Shown in pieces: positions 1 through 10,285 of a stretch of DNA of 64,000 nucleotides. The stretch comes from Acidipropionibacterium virtanenii (GTDB lineage: Bacteria > Actinomycetota > Actinomycetes > Propionibacteriales > Propionibacteriaceae): NCBI RefSeq assembly GCF_003325455.1, contig NZ_CP025198.1, positions 186,001-250,000 of the forward strand. Reading direction: 5' to 3'. The translations under genes were made by a program, and so were the position numbers. Below the pieces are notes generated by a model that was given only the letters and a program-made list of their open reading frames with translations, was not told the DNA's origin and did not search any database. Position 1 is the first letter of the stretch. Each line of letters starts with the position of its first letter.

Positions 1-2
1 TC

Positions 3-464
3 ATCGCCCGGACCTTCGACGTCGTGGTCACCAGCACCGGGACCATCGTCTGGCTGCCCGACCTGGAGGCCTGGGCGCGGTCGATCGCCACGTTGCTGGA
101 GCCCGGCGGGGTGTTCTTGATCCGCGACGACCATCCGGTGCTCGGCGCGATGGAGTTCGAGCCGTGGACAATCACGACCGATTACCTGTCGGGCGGCGGG
201 CAGAGCGACTACGTCTCCGACCAGAGTTACACCGGCGACCCGATGCCCAGCCACACCAATCACGAGTGGGTCCACGACCTGTCGGAGGTGGTGACGGTGC
301 TGCTGGACGCCGGGTTGCGGATAGAGGCGCTCGGTGAGCATCCGGCGATGGACTGGAGGCCGATGGAGGGCATGGTCCACACCGATGCCGGGTGGCAGCT
401 GCCGGAGGGAAGCCCCCGGATCCCGCTGACCTTCTCCGTCGTCGCCCGGAAACCTCGGGACTGA
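3..464 (+). CDS. SAM-dependent methyltransferase, C-terminal part (5' end outside window)
   Basis: The reading frame is open from the first bases, so the gene starts upstream of the window. The visible part reads FDVVVTSTGTIVWLPDL, then a helix and PGGVFLIRDDHP. This is the post-motif I to motif III region of a class I Rossmann-fold methyltransferase: a hydrophobic strand with a glycine-rich loop, then LLEPGG before the next strand. About 153 residues remain. The SAM-binding GxGxG motif would lie in the missing part, so the substrate cannot be told. The tail (HPAMDWRPMEGM...FSVVARKP) resembles the usual C-terminal strand of small-molecule methyltransferases. The family is clear; the specific role is unknown. 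Confidence 0.75.
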   Translation: MARTFDVVVTSTGTIVWLPDLEAWARSIATLLEPGGVFLIRDDHPVLGAMEFEPWTITTDYLSGGGQSDYVSDQSYTGDPMPSHTNHEWVHDLSEVVTVLLDAGLRIEALGEHPAMDWRPMEGMVHTDAGWQLPEGSPRIPLTFSVVARKPRD

Positions 465-541
465 GGGGGCCGCCGCCTTTCCCCTGGCCGGGCCCGCTGT
501 CGTTCCCAGGGCCTTTCCCCTGCCGTCCCTGACTGGGGGAA

Positions 542-603
542 TTTCCTCCCAACACGCCGTCCCAGCGCTCGCTGGGGCTCGGGGACGGCGTGTTGGGAGG
601 AAA
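542..603. repeat. Inverted repeat, family A copy 1
   Basis: The arms at 542-563 and 582-603 are perfect over 22 bp (core CAACACGCCGTCCC). The 18-nt centre can itself fold, with CCAGCG pairing to CGCTGG. A second copy with the same core lies at 3710-3763. It sits 80 bp after the methyltransferase stop, where a terminator would act. There is no T-tract; the bases after the right arm are AAAATC. It may be a terminator or a dispersed palindromic element. Confidence 0.75.
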
Positions 604-727
604 ATCTCCACAGTAAACTCACAGGCGCCAGTTTCGTTGTGGCCGGCGACGGGGTACTGGGTTAGTGCTGGCTTGCCGCTACGAGGGGGGCCGGGGGGGT
701 CGTTCCCCCGCCTATTAAGGTGAGGGC

Positions 728-1414
728 GTGACCAACGACGACCATATGGACGCTGCCCGACTACCCGGGGGATTCGTCCCCGGGCCCATAGACCCCGAGG
801 AGCTGCCTGCCGACGTCGCGGTCCCCGAGACCCTGCCCCCGACCGGCCCTGCAGTCGTGGGCGCCGCCGTCGGGTCGATCGGCGGGACGCCGAATGTCGA
901 GGGGATGGTGGACGCCGCCGGCGACAACCGCGTCGACGTCCTCACCTGTGCCGACGCACCGGCCCCCGGCTGGACGACCTGGTCGACCGTCACCCTGCAC
1001 GCCCGGCCCAATGAACTGCCGATGGCCGACGGCACGAAGCTGGACGTCCGCGTCGAGCTGATGGCGGTCGGCATGCCCGGTTCCGACGTCATGGGCAAGA
1101 TCCTGGGATCCTGCGCCTTCGCGGTGCTCCAGGACGGCTGGATGATGGCCCCCGGCGTCGTCTACGGCGACGTCGTCTCCCTCTACGACGACAAGGCCAC
1201 CACCCCGCACATCATGTGGTCGCACCCCTTCACCGCCGGGGATCTCGGTGCGGTGGAGATCGATGACGACCTCAAGGTGCACTGGCTGATGGCGGTGCCG
1301 ATCACCGAGGCCGAGCGCACCTTCCTCGAGCAGAACGACTACGAGGCGCTGGCCCAGCTGCTGGACTCCCACCAGGTGAACTACACCGACATGCACCGGG
1401 AGTCGGTGGTCTGA
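728..1414 (+). CDS. Suppressor-of-fused (SUFU) domain protein
   Basis: 228 residues from a GTG preceded by AAGGTGAGG. The C-terminal two thirds match the bacterial suppressor-of-fused domain: a WTTWSTVTLH strand, then GSCAF, a polar GVVYGDVVSLY stretch, VHWLMAVPITEAERTFLE and a terminal DMHRESVV, all typical of the fold. The first 60 residues are Pro/Val-rich and not recognised. There is no signal peptide, so it should be cytoplasmic. Bacterial SUFU proteins are often immunity or accessory proteins next to polymorphic toxins, but no toxin gene adjoins this one. It ends in a hairpin shared with the convergent thiC. The domain call is good; the role is unknown. Confidence 0.75.
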   Translation: MTNDDHMDAARLPGGFVPGPIDPEELPADVAVPETLPPTGPAVVGAAVGSIGGTPNVEGMVDAAGDNRVDVLTCADAPAPGWTTWSTVTLHARPNELPMADGTKLDVRVELMAVGMPGSDVMGKILGSCAFAVLQDGWMMAPGVVYGDVVSLYDDKATTPHIMWSHPFTAGDLGAVEIDDDLKVHWLMAVPITEAERTFLEQNDYEALAQLLDSHQVNYTDMHRESVV

Positions 1415-1423
1415 TCCGCGACA

Positions 1424-1467
1424 CTGTGTCGAGTTGATGCGGAATGACCAGCATCAACTCGACACAG
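1424..1467. repeat. Inverted repeat, family B copy 1 (convergent 3' ends)
   Basis: Perfect 17-bp arms at 1424-1440 and 1451-1467 (CTGTGTCGAGTTGATGC) surround the 10-nt loop GGAATGACCA. It begins 10 bp after the SUFU-gene stop and lies 48 bp from the thiC stop on the other strand, so it could end transcription from both sides. A second copy with nearly the same stem and loop is at 18615-18652. Confidence 0.85.
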
Positions 1468-1515
1468 CTCACCGCCCACAGTGGGTGACCGGTTCCCCCA
1501 CCGGCCCCTGACCGC

Positions 1516-3417
<1,902 letters not shown>

Positions 3418-3433
3418 CTAGACCCCGCTCCCG

Positions 3434-3703
3434 GTGCTGTTCGGGCGGGTCTCATCTCGACATGGAGGGGTCGATCACCGGCCCGAGCTGACGGCCAAGA
3501 CCCTCTCGGTGGGGAGCTTCACGGGCGCCGGGGGCCCGGCGACCAATGCCGCGGTGACCTTCGCGGCGCTGTGCCGGGCGTTGGGAGAGGGCGGCGTGAC
3601 CGGCCTTCTGACGGCCCTGGACGGCGGATCCTGGAAGGACCGGTTCGAGCCCCTGCTGCCCTGGATGGACGATCCGGGTCTGCCGGGCATCGTCGCCTCG
3701 TAG
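3434..3703 (+). CDS. Small ORF of unknown function, possibly a gene remnant
   Basis: An 89-codon frame between thiC's riboswitch and the fumC 3' end. From about residue 18 it reads like real protein: ELTAKTLSVGSFTGAGGPAT, then an alanine-rich helix, then DDPGLPGIVAS. Third-position GC is as high as in genuine neighbours. The start is doubtful: a GTG without a ribosome-binding site, inside the thiC promoter zone. It may be the surviving 3' end of a deleted gene or a small divergent gene. I do not recognise the family. Confidence 0.35.
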   Translation: MLFGRVSSRHGGVDHRPELTAKTLSVGSFTGAGGPATNAAVTFAALCRALGEGGVTGLLTALDGGSWKDRFEPLLPWMDDPGLPGIVAS

Positions 3704-3709
3704 GATTCA

Positions 3710-3763
3710 CTCCCAACACGCCGTCCCGCAGCTCTGGAGAGCGCGATGACGGCGTGTTGGGAG
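3710..3763. repeat. Inverted repeat, family A copy 2
   Basis: The arms CTCCCAACACGCCGTC (3710-3725) and its reverse complement (3748-3763) are perfect over 16 bp. Flanking GATT/AATC can extend the stem. The stem and the AGGAAAATC tail match copy 1 at 542-605, but the 22-nt centre differs. It lies between the fumC stop (3799, minus strand) and the small ORF ending at 3703, so it sits at a gene 3' end on either reading. Confidence 0.75.
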
Positions 3764-3798
3764 GAAAATCCTCGGTGGGGGGTTGCCCCCTCCATTGA

Positions 3799-5205
<1,407 letters not shown>

Positions 5206-5354
5206 GGTCACAGCCTACGGGGAAGGCCCTTCAGGCGGGACGTCGGGATGGGGTTGCAGGCGGGGCGTCGGGATGGCTGTCCACGCGTCTGTGCACAGAT
5301 CTCAGCGGAACATCAGAGCAGTCACAGCTTCACCACAGTACGGCGCGATGGATT

Positions 5355-6107
5355 GTGTCCATGACCACAGCAACGACGGCTTCAGGGAAGTTCAGCATCC
5401 GGAGGATCGACGCTCCGTTCACCCAGCGATCGGTCTTCGACACCCCGCCAGTCCAGGGCTGCGTCCTCGCGACGCCGTCGATGCAGCGCCGCCTCCCCGA
5501 TGCCCCCCTCGTCCGCCGCTGCGTCTTCGACGTGGGCGATGCCGCCGTCAGCGTGACGACGTCGTGCCGCCTTGATCCCCGGACCTACTCCCAGGTGCTT
5601 CATGCGGTGCGCGCCGAGTTCACCTGCACCGACCGCTCCCGGGGCGGGCCGGATCCCCGGACCGTCGACCCGGGGGTGGACCTGTCCGGCGCCCGGGCGA
5701 TGGCGGTTGACGCCGCTGGTCGCATCCTGGTCGCGGCCGGGATCGAGAACTGGTGCGTCACCGCCGGTGGAGACGTGCTCACCTGCGGTCCGGCCCCGGT
5801 GCACGGGGAGCCGTGGGCGGTCGGCATCACCGAGCCGGGGGGAGACGCCCTCATCAGCCAGGCGGTGTGCCGGGGCGATCTGCGCGCCGTCTCCACCGTC
5901 ACCGCGGACTCCCTCGATGCTGCTGCGGGGACGCTCTTCTCCCAGGTGACGGTGGTAGCTCCCGACATCATGACCGCGCGTCTGCTGGCCGCCGGGATCC
6001 GGGACGGCGACTCGAGCGATCTCCTGCTCGCCATCGCGCGGGGCTGCGAGGTGCTCGCCTTCACCGCCGACGGGCGGGCCTGGGCCAGCAGCGCCTTCCG
6101 CGCCTGA
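5355..6107 (+). CDS. ApbE-like protein (FAD:protein FMN transferase fold), divergent
   Basis: 250 residues. The middle and C-terminal parts carry ApbE landmarks. These are IENWCVTAGGDVLTCG (compare the NAGGD FAD/Mg site), PWAVGITEPG, an AVSTVTADSLD strand and a DIMTARLLAAG helix that parallels the ADALATA region. ApbE proteins attach FMN to threonine in partner flavoproteins. This copy is short and lacks much of the usual N-terminal half. No signal peptide or lipobox is seen. It may be a cytoplasmic paralogue of altered function. The start is GTG 5355 or ATG 5361, with no good ribosome-binding site. It is convergent with the next gene, 27 bp away. Confidence 0.55.
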   Translation: MSMTTATTASGKFSIRRIDAPFTQRSVFDTPPVQGCVLATPSMQRRLPDAPLVRRCVFDVGDAAVSVTTSCRLDPRTYSQVLHAVRAEFTCTDRSRGGPDPRTVDPGVDLSGARAMAVDAAGRILVAAGIENWCVTAGGDVLTCGPAPVHGEPWAVGITEPGGDALISQAVCRGDLRAVSTVTADSLDAAAGTLFSQVTVVAPDIMTARLLAAGIRDGDSSDLLLAIARGCEVLAFTADGRAWASSAFRA

Positions 6108-6134
6108 CCAGATCCCGGGTCGCGGGACCGGTGA

Positions 6135-7124
6135 TCAGTCCTCGGACCGGCTCAGGGAGCTGAGGGTGAGCGAGGAGCCGGTCGCCGCGGAGAACAGCGA
6201 CGACGTCGACATGGCCGAGCCGAGCAGGCTGGACGGTGCTCCGGCGTTGCTGATCGCGCTGGATCCGGTGAGCGAACGGACCGTCGCGCTCGGGGCCGGC
6301 AGACGCCCCCGTGACCGGGCTGGCAGGTCCAGGTCATTGCCGACCGGGCCCGCCTGGACGTCATGGAGGTCGATATCGGCGCCCGGGCGCATCCCGGGTC
6401 CGGCATCGGCCAGATCGACGTCGCGCAGGTCGATCTCGCTGCCGGGAGCTCTTCGGGAGCTCTGCCGGGACGGTGGCACCGGCGGAGGTTGAGGGGTCGA
6501 CGTCGGCCGGGGGGCCTGCGGAGCCGGCCGAGTGGCGGTCGGCGACGAGGAGCCGGTGGGCCCCGGTGCGCTCGGGGGTGCCGACCGCCTTGTGATGACG
6601 TGCCGCCCGGCGTCCTGCTCCCGCGCGGCGGTCTGCAGCTCCAGAGCCTGTTGGCCGCTCTGGGTGGTGGCCAGCCGCCTGCGGATCTCATCCTTGAGAC
6701 GCTGCTGGGCCTGCTGCGACATCGTGGTCGTGTATTCGGCCGAGCCCGCCGTCGATGTCGCCGGCCGCATCGGGTTGAAGGGTTCGATCGGATTGAACGG
6801 TTCGATCGGGCCCGACGGCCGGGACTGCTCCGACGGCCGGGACTGGCCTGACGACTGGTACTGACCGAACTCCTGCGCCTGGCCGAGCTGCCGGACCGGT
6901 GCCTGACCCGGGTGGGACCCGCCCTGGCCCGGACCCGTCACCTGGTTGGAGGCGCGCTTGTTGCCAGCGACAGCGGCGCGGGTGAGACCCACCAGGATGA
7001 GCACCAGGATGAGGATCACCACGGGCAGGATCCCGAGGCTCGGTACGGCGTTGAAAACGATCACGGCGGCCACCACGGCCACGGCGATCACGCCGCTCCC
7101 ACTGTTCTTCTTCTGCCCGGCCAT
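6135..7124 (-). CDS. Membrane-anchored Ser/Pro-rich hypothetical protein
   Basis: 329 residues. One or two hydrophobic stretches (about residues 11-48: VIAVAVVAAVIVF and then ILPVVILILVLILVGL) are followed by a long low-complexity tail rich in Ser, Pro, Gln and Arg. A short repeated EPFNPI/EPFNPM segment and a charged helix (QQAQQRLKDEIRRRLA, about residue 135) are visible. No catalytic motif is seen and no family is recognised. It lies downstream of the ClC channel on the same strand, with a 100-bp gap that contains a tandem repeat. It is probably an envelope-associated protein with a cytoplasmic or exported disordered tail. Confidence 0.65.
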   Translation of the reverse strand: MAGQKKNSGSGVIAVAVVAAVIVFNAVPSLGILPVVILILVLILVGLTRAAVAGNKRASNQVTGPGQGGSHPGQAPVRQLGQAQEFGQYQSSGQSRPSEQSRPSGPIEPFNPIEPFNPMRPATSTAGSAEYTTTMSQQAQQRLKDEIRRRLATTQSGQQALELQTAAREQDAGRHVITRRSAPPSAPGPTGSSSPTATRPAPQAPRPTSTPQPPPVPPSRQSSRRAPGSEIDLRDVDLADAGPGMRPGADIDLHDVQAGPVGNDLDLPARSRGRLPAPSATVRSLTGSSAISNAGAPSSLLGSAMSTSSLFSAATGSSLTLSSLSRSED

Positions 7125-7152
7125 GGCTGGATTCTAGGTGGCGGGCGGTCAT

Positions 7153-7210
7153 TCCACCCGGTGCATGCCGGAATCCTCCGATCCACCCGGTGCATGCCGG
7201 AATTCTCCGG
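7153..7210. repeat. 29-bp tandem direct repeat, two copies
   Basis: Two head-to-tail copies of a unit beginning TCCACCCGGTGCATGCCGGA, at 7153-7181 and 7182-7210, with one substitution (AATC/AATT). Each contains the near-palindrome CCGGTGCATGCCGG. They lie between the ClC stop and the next minus-strand gene. They may be protein-binding sites or a small repeat expansion. Confidence 0.7.
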
Positions 7211-7223
7211 CAGATCTGCGGGC

Positions 7224-8495
7224 TCACCCGTCCGGCTGCGCCCTGCGACCCCGCCAGAGCGCCAGCACCCGGGTGAAACCGAGATGACCGGCCCAGGTGA
7301 GCCACACCGCCGCACAGACCGCGGTGATGAGATCGGCCGGAGCCTTGACGAGTTCCAGGATGAAGGCCAGGGCGAACAACGGGGCCTCCTGGGTCACTGC
7401 CAGCAGACATCCCGCCCCGGCCACCGAGAAGACGGCGACGTCCCCTGCGGTGGTATGGCCCGAGGCCACCGCGACGGCCGCTCCCAGACAGGCACCGACC
7501 GCCAGCGACGGTGTCAGAAGACCTCCGGTGGCACCGGTGCGCAGCGCGATGGAGGTGCCCAGCAGTTTAGCCATCGCCATCAGGCCCAGGGTGCTCAGCA
7601 GCAGCGGGCGCTCGAGCACCGCCTGGACCATGATCTGGCCGTTTCCGGGCACCTGGGGCATCACCAGGGCGATGACCGCCACCAGAGCAGATCCCAGAGG
7701 AGCTGACCACCACAGCGCCCGGACGGGGACCGGACGGACCTTCGCGGCGGTCACGCACCGCCCGAACAGGCCGCCTCCGACCAGGCACGCCATGGCGATG
7801 ATGAGCAGCACCAGCCCGTCGTGCCAGCTCGGCTGCAGTGCGCTGCGGTGGGGCAGCCAGTAGGTGGCCGCATTGCCGTTGAACATCCACGCTGTGACGG
7901 TTGCCAGCCCGGAGACGGCGGCGGCCGCCAGCACTTCCAGCCAGCCCCTCCTGGTGCGCAGGTCCGGCTTGAGGATGAGCTCGAGGGCGTAGAGGGCACC
8001 CGCCAGTGGGACGTTGTAGACGGCGGCCAGGCCGGCGGCCGAGGCGGTGGCGATGATGGTTCGCCGCCCCTCCCGGCCCAGTCCGAACCGTTCGGAGATG
8101 ACCTGGCCCAGATATCCGGTGATCTGGCGGGGCGCGGTCTCGCGCCCCAAGGAGGTGCCCGAACCGACGATGATCAGCTGGGCGAGGGCGTCGACCACCG
8201 TGTCGGGGCTCAGACGCTGCGGATGGGCGGCGTCGACGCTCTGACGCACCGAGACCATCTGTCCTCGTCGACGGAGCCGGGTCCAGACGAGTCCGGCCGC
8301 CAGGCCGCCGATGACCGGCACGCAGATTCGTCGCCAGGTGGGCACGGAGGCGACTCCGGCGGGGTCGCGGAAGTAGGGACGGCCCATGGCCAGGGTCTCG
8401 ATGCCGTGATTGAGCAGGCTCAGCAGGCCACCGGCGACGCCTGCGACGAGGCCGGCGGCGAGAACCGCCAGGATGACTCGCAGCGAACGTGGCAC
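7224..8495 (-). CDS. ClC family chloride channel/transporter
   Basis: 423 residues with about ten hydrophobic segments, the size of a ClC core without CBS domains. Selectivity-filter motifs are present: GSGTSLGRETAP (the family's GSGIP and GREGP, with the gating glutamate kept), YNVPLAGALYALE and TGATGGLLTPSLAVGACLGA. In the helix after the second motif the usual EE pair of H+/Cl- exchangers appears as EL. The internal proton glutamate therefore seems absent, which would favour channel-like behaviour; this is an inference from hand alignment. Translation starts at GTG. It follows the WYL gene by 25 bp on the same strand, so the two are probably cotranscribed. Confidence 0.9.
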   Translation of the reverse strand: MPRSLRVILAVLAAGLVAGVAGGLLSLLNHGIETLAMGRPYFRDPAGVASVPTWRRICVPVIGGLAAGLVWTRLRRRGQMVSVRQSVDAAHPQRLSPDTVVDALAQLIIVGSGTSLGRETAPRQITGYLGQVISERFGLGREGRRTIIATASAAGLAAVYNVPLAGALYALELILKPDLRTRRGWLEVLAAAAVSGLATVTAWMFNGNAATYWLPHRSALQPSWHDGLVLLIIAMACLVGGGLFGRCVTAAKVRPVPVRALWWSAPLGSALVAVIALVMPQVPGNGQIMVQAVLERPLLLSTLGLMAMAKLLGTSIALRTGATGGLLTPSLAVGACLGAAVAVASGHTTAGDVAVFSVAGAGCLLAVTQEAPLFALAFILELVKAPADLITAVCAAVWLTWAGHLGFTRVLALWRGRRAQPDG

Positions 8496-8520
8496 GGTTC
8501 AGACGGTACCGGCTGAGCAT

Positions 8521-9318
8521 TCAGCGCACGTCCTCCTCGGTGCGCCCGGAGATGGTCGCCAGGCGGGTGGCGGCCCGGGTGAGGTACTCCAGGAACTCGT
8601 CCGGTCCCCGTACAGTGATCGCGGCGTCGACGGTCGCCAGGGCGGCGACGAGCTGTCGCCAGTCACCGACCAGAGCGGTGAATGCGAAGGTCTGCCAGTC
8701 GAGGGGATCGAGGATCCCGTCGACGTCGGGCAACCGCCCCAGGGCGTCGTCCTCCTGGCAGCGCAGGACGAGGTCGGCCCCGAGCCGGGTTCGAGGATCG
8801 AGTGCCTGGGCGCGGAAGTCGTCGGGCGGTACCCGGTGGGGGACCGGGCGGGGATCGGGCAGCCTGTCGCCCACATGAGGCGGCGCCATCCGGTCGATTC
8901 GGAACAGCCGCCCGGCCTCCTTGTCGAGATCCCACGCGTCGAGATACCAGTGGCGCCGCACCCGGGTGAGACGCAGCGGGTCGACGTGCCGGTGGGAGAT
9001 CCCCTTCTCGGCCCCGTACCAGAAGGTGAGCCGCCTGCGGGGCCGGATGGCGGCGGAGACGGACCGGAGCTTCATCCAGTAGGTGGGTCCGGTGACCGGT
9101 GCCGGGGGAGGCGGGTGGCTCAGCAGGCGGTCCACCTCATCGCGTGCCTGCCGGCCGCGCTTGTACGCGGCGAACTCCTCGGGGCTCATACTTGCGGCGA
9201 GCAGCTGGTCGCGGGCGTCGTCGTCCCCGGCCTTCGCCCACACCTCGGGTGTGATGACGACGCCGTCCTGGCTCACCGTGTATCTGGGAGCCGTGCGGGG
9301 CGGTTCCTCCTCAGCCAT
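8521..9318 (-). CDS. WYL domain-containing protein
   Basis: 265 residues from the ATG of MAEEEPPRT. The central part (about 95-150) contains RRLTFWYGAEKGISHRHVDP, then the hallmark HWYLDAWDLDKEAGRLFRIDRM. This is the WYL fold, which binds single-stranded nucleic acid or nucleotide ligands in many regulators. The usual N-terminal HTH is not evident. A tail of about 70 residues after the domain may act like the WCX region. It could be a ligand sensor or a transcription regulator for the downstream ClC gene. The function is inferred only from the domain. Confidence 0.8.
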   Translation of the reverse strand: MAEEEPPRTAPRYTVSQDGVVITPEVWAKAGDDDARDQLLAASMSPEEFAAYKRGRQARDEVDRLLSHPPPPAPVTGPTYWMKLRSVSAAIRPRRRLTFWYGAEKGISHRHVDPLRLTRVRRHWYLDAWDLDKEAGRLFRIDRMAPPHVGDRLPDPRPVPHRVPPDDFRAQALDPRTRLGADLVLRCQEDDALGRLPDVDGILDPLDWQTFAFTALVGDWRQLVAALATVDAAITVRGPDEFLEYLTRAATRLATISGRTEEDVR

Positions 9319-9500
9319 ACCCACAGTGTGACGTCGCTCACTGACAATTCCGGTATATCCGCTCACAAGGGGTGACGTCGCGCCCTCCGCAGGCTGGGAT
9401 CGGGCACGGTCGCGGGTGACCCCCGGCGTCCGAAGAGGTCCCGGATACTGGAACCGGGAAAAGCGGGAATAGCGCGCGTCAACTGAGCGTTGCCCAGAGC

Positions 9501-9701
9501 ATGACTACCAACGAGATTTCCGGTTCGGGCCACGTCGGCCGTCGTTCCGGCCGGTTGGCGGTCGAGCTGGGCCACAACGCCGTGAGCACCGGGCGGGTCA
9601 TTCCCGCCGACCTCGTCTCAGGGCTGGGGAGCACAGGGATGCACTCTCCGCTGCTGGCCGCCGACCTCCCACCGGCCGCCGTCGATCGTGCGGACGGGTG
9701 A
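9501..9701 (+). CDS. Small ORF overlapping the Panacea gene; candidate partner
   Basis: A 66-codon frame whose TGA overlaps the GTG of the next gene (GTGA at 9698-9701), the arrangement typical of translationally coupled pairs. Codon third positions are mostly G or C. The product (MTTNEISGSGHVGRRSGRLA...) has no recognised motif or membrane segment, and the ATG lacks a clear ribosome-binding site. Because Panacea proteins are frequently antitoxins paired with small toxins, this ORF is worth noting, but it could be spurious. Confidence 0.35.
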   Translation: MTTNEISGSGHVGRRSGRLAVELGHNAVSTGRVIPADLVSGLGSTGMHSPLLAADLPPAAVDRADG

Positions 9702-10219
9702 TCGGTATGCGCTACTGGGGGGAGAATTCGCGGGAGGCGCTGACCGGGCCCAGCATCACCGCTGACGCCGTCGCCGACCACCTCATCGACCTGGACGCGC
9801 AGCGTCCACGATCGAGCGTGACTCCGATGAAGCTGCATCTGCTGATGTACCTGGCCCAGGGTCACTGCCTCGCCTCGACCGGCCGCAGGCTGTTCGCCGA
9901 GGAGGTGCATGCGCTGGAGCACGGACCGGTGGTGCCGTCCCAGCTGTGCCGGTTCTCCGGGCGCAGGCCGATCGCGCGGCGTCGTCGCAGGGTCCTGCCG
10001 CGGATGCCCTGGGAGACGTCTGAATTCCTCGACAGACTGTGGCTCGCCTACCGGGACGTCCCGGTGGAGGATCTGCGGACCCTGGCCCTCGGTCTGGCCC
10101 CCTGGCCGGCCGATCCTGCCGGCCGGGGAATCTGCGACGAGGAGCTGATCACGGCCTTCCGGGGGCTGCCCGCCGAGCGGCGGATCCCGGTCGGCGAGTC
10201 GATCGTTCGCGCCTCCTGA
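9698..10219 (+). CDS. Panacea (DUF4065/SocA-like) domain protein, putative antitoxin
   Basis: 173 residues. The segment from about residue 25 (AVADHLIDL, TPMKLHLLMYLAQGHCLASTG, RLFAEEVHALEHGPVVPSQL) is the Panacea/DUF4065 signature: TxxKLqkLLYyaqg...pLf...i.A..yGPV. The domain serves as the neutralising module in many toxin-antitoxin pairs and in the ClpXP adaptor SocA. The C-terminal half is shorter and more divergent. The start is GTG 9698 or ATG 9707. Neither neighbour is a known toxin: a small overlapping ORF lies upstream and a fucosidase follows 66 bp later. It is either an orphan antitoxin or half of an unrecognised pair. Confidence 0.8.
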   Translation: MIGMRYWGENSREALTGPSITADAVADHLIDLDAQRPRSSVTPMKLHLLMYLAQGHCLASTGRRLFAEEVHALEHGPVVPSQLCRFSGRRPIARRRRRVLPRMPWETSEFLDRLWLAYRDVPVEDLRTLALGLAPWPADPAGRGICDEELITAFRGLPAERRIPVGESIVRAS

Positions 10220-10285
10220 CGTTTCGGCCCCGGGACGCGGCTGGTTTCCCGATCCGAGGCGGGAATGGGGTGGAGGATGGTCCCC

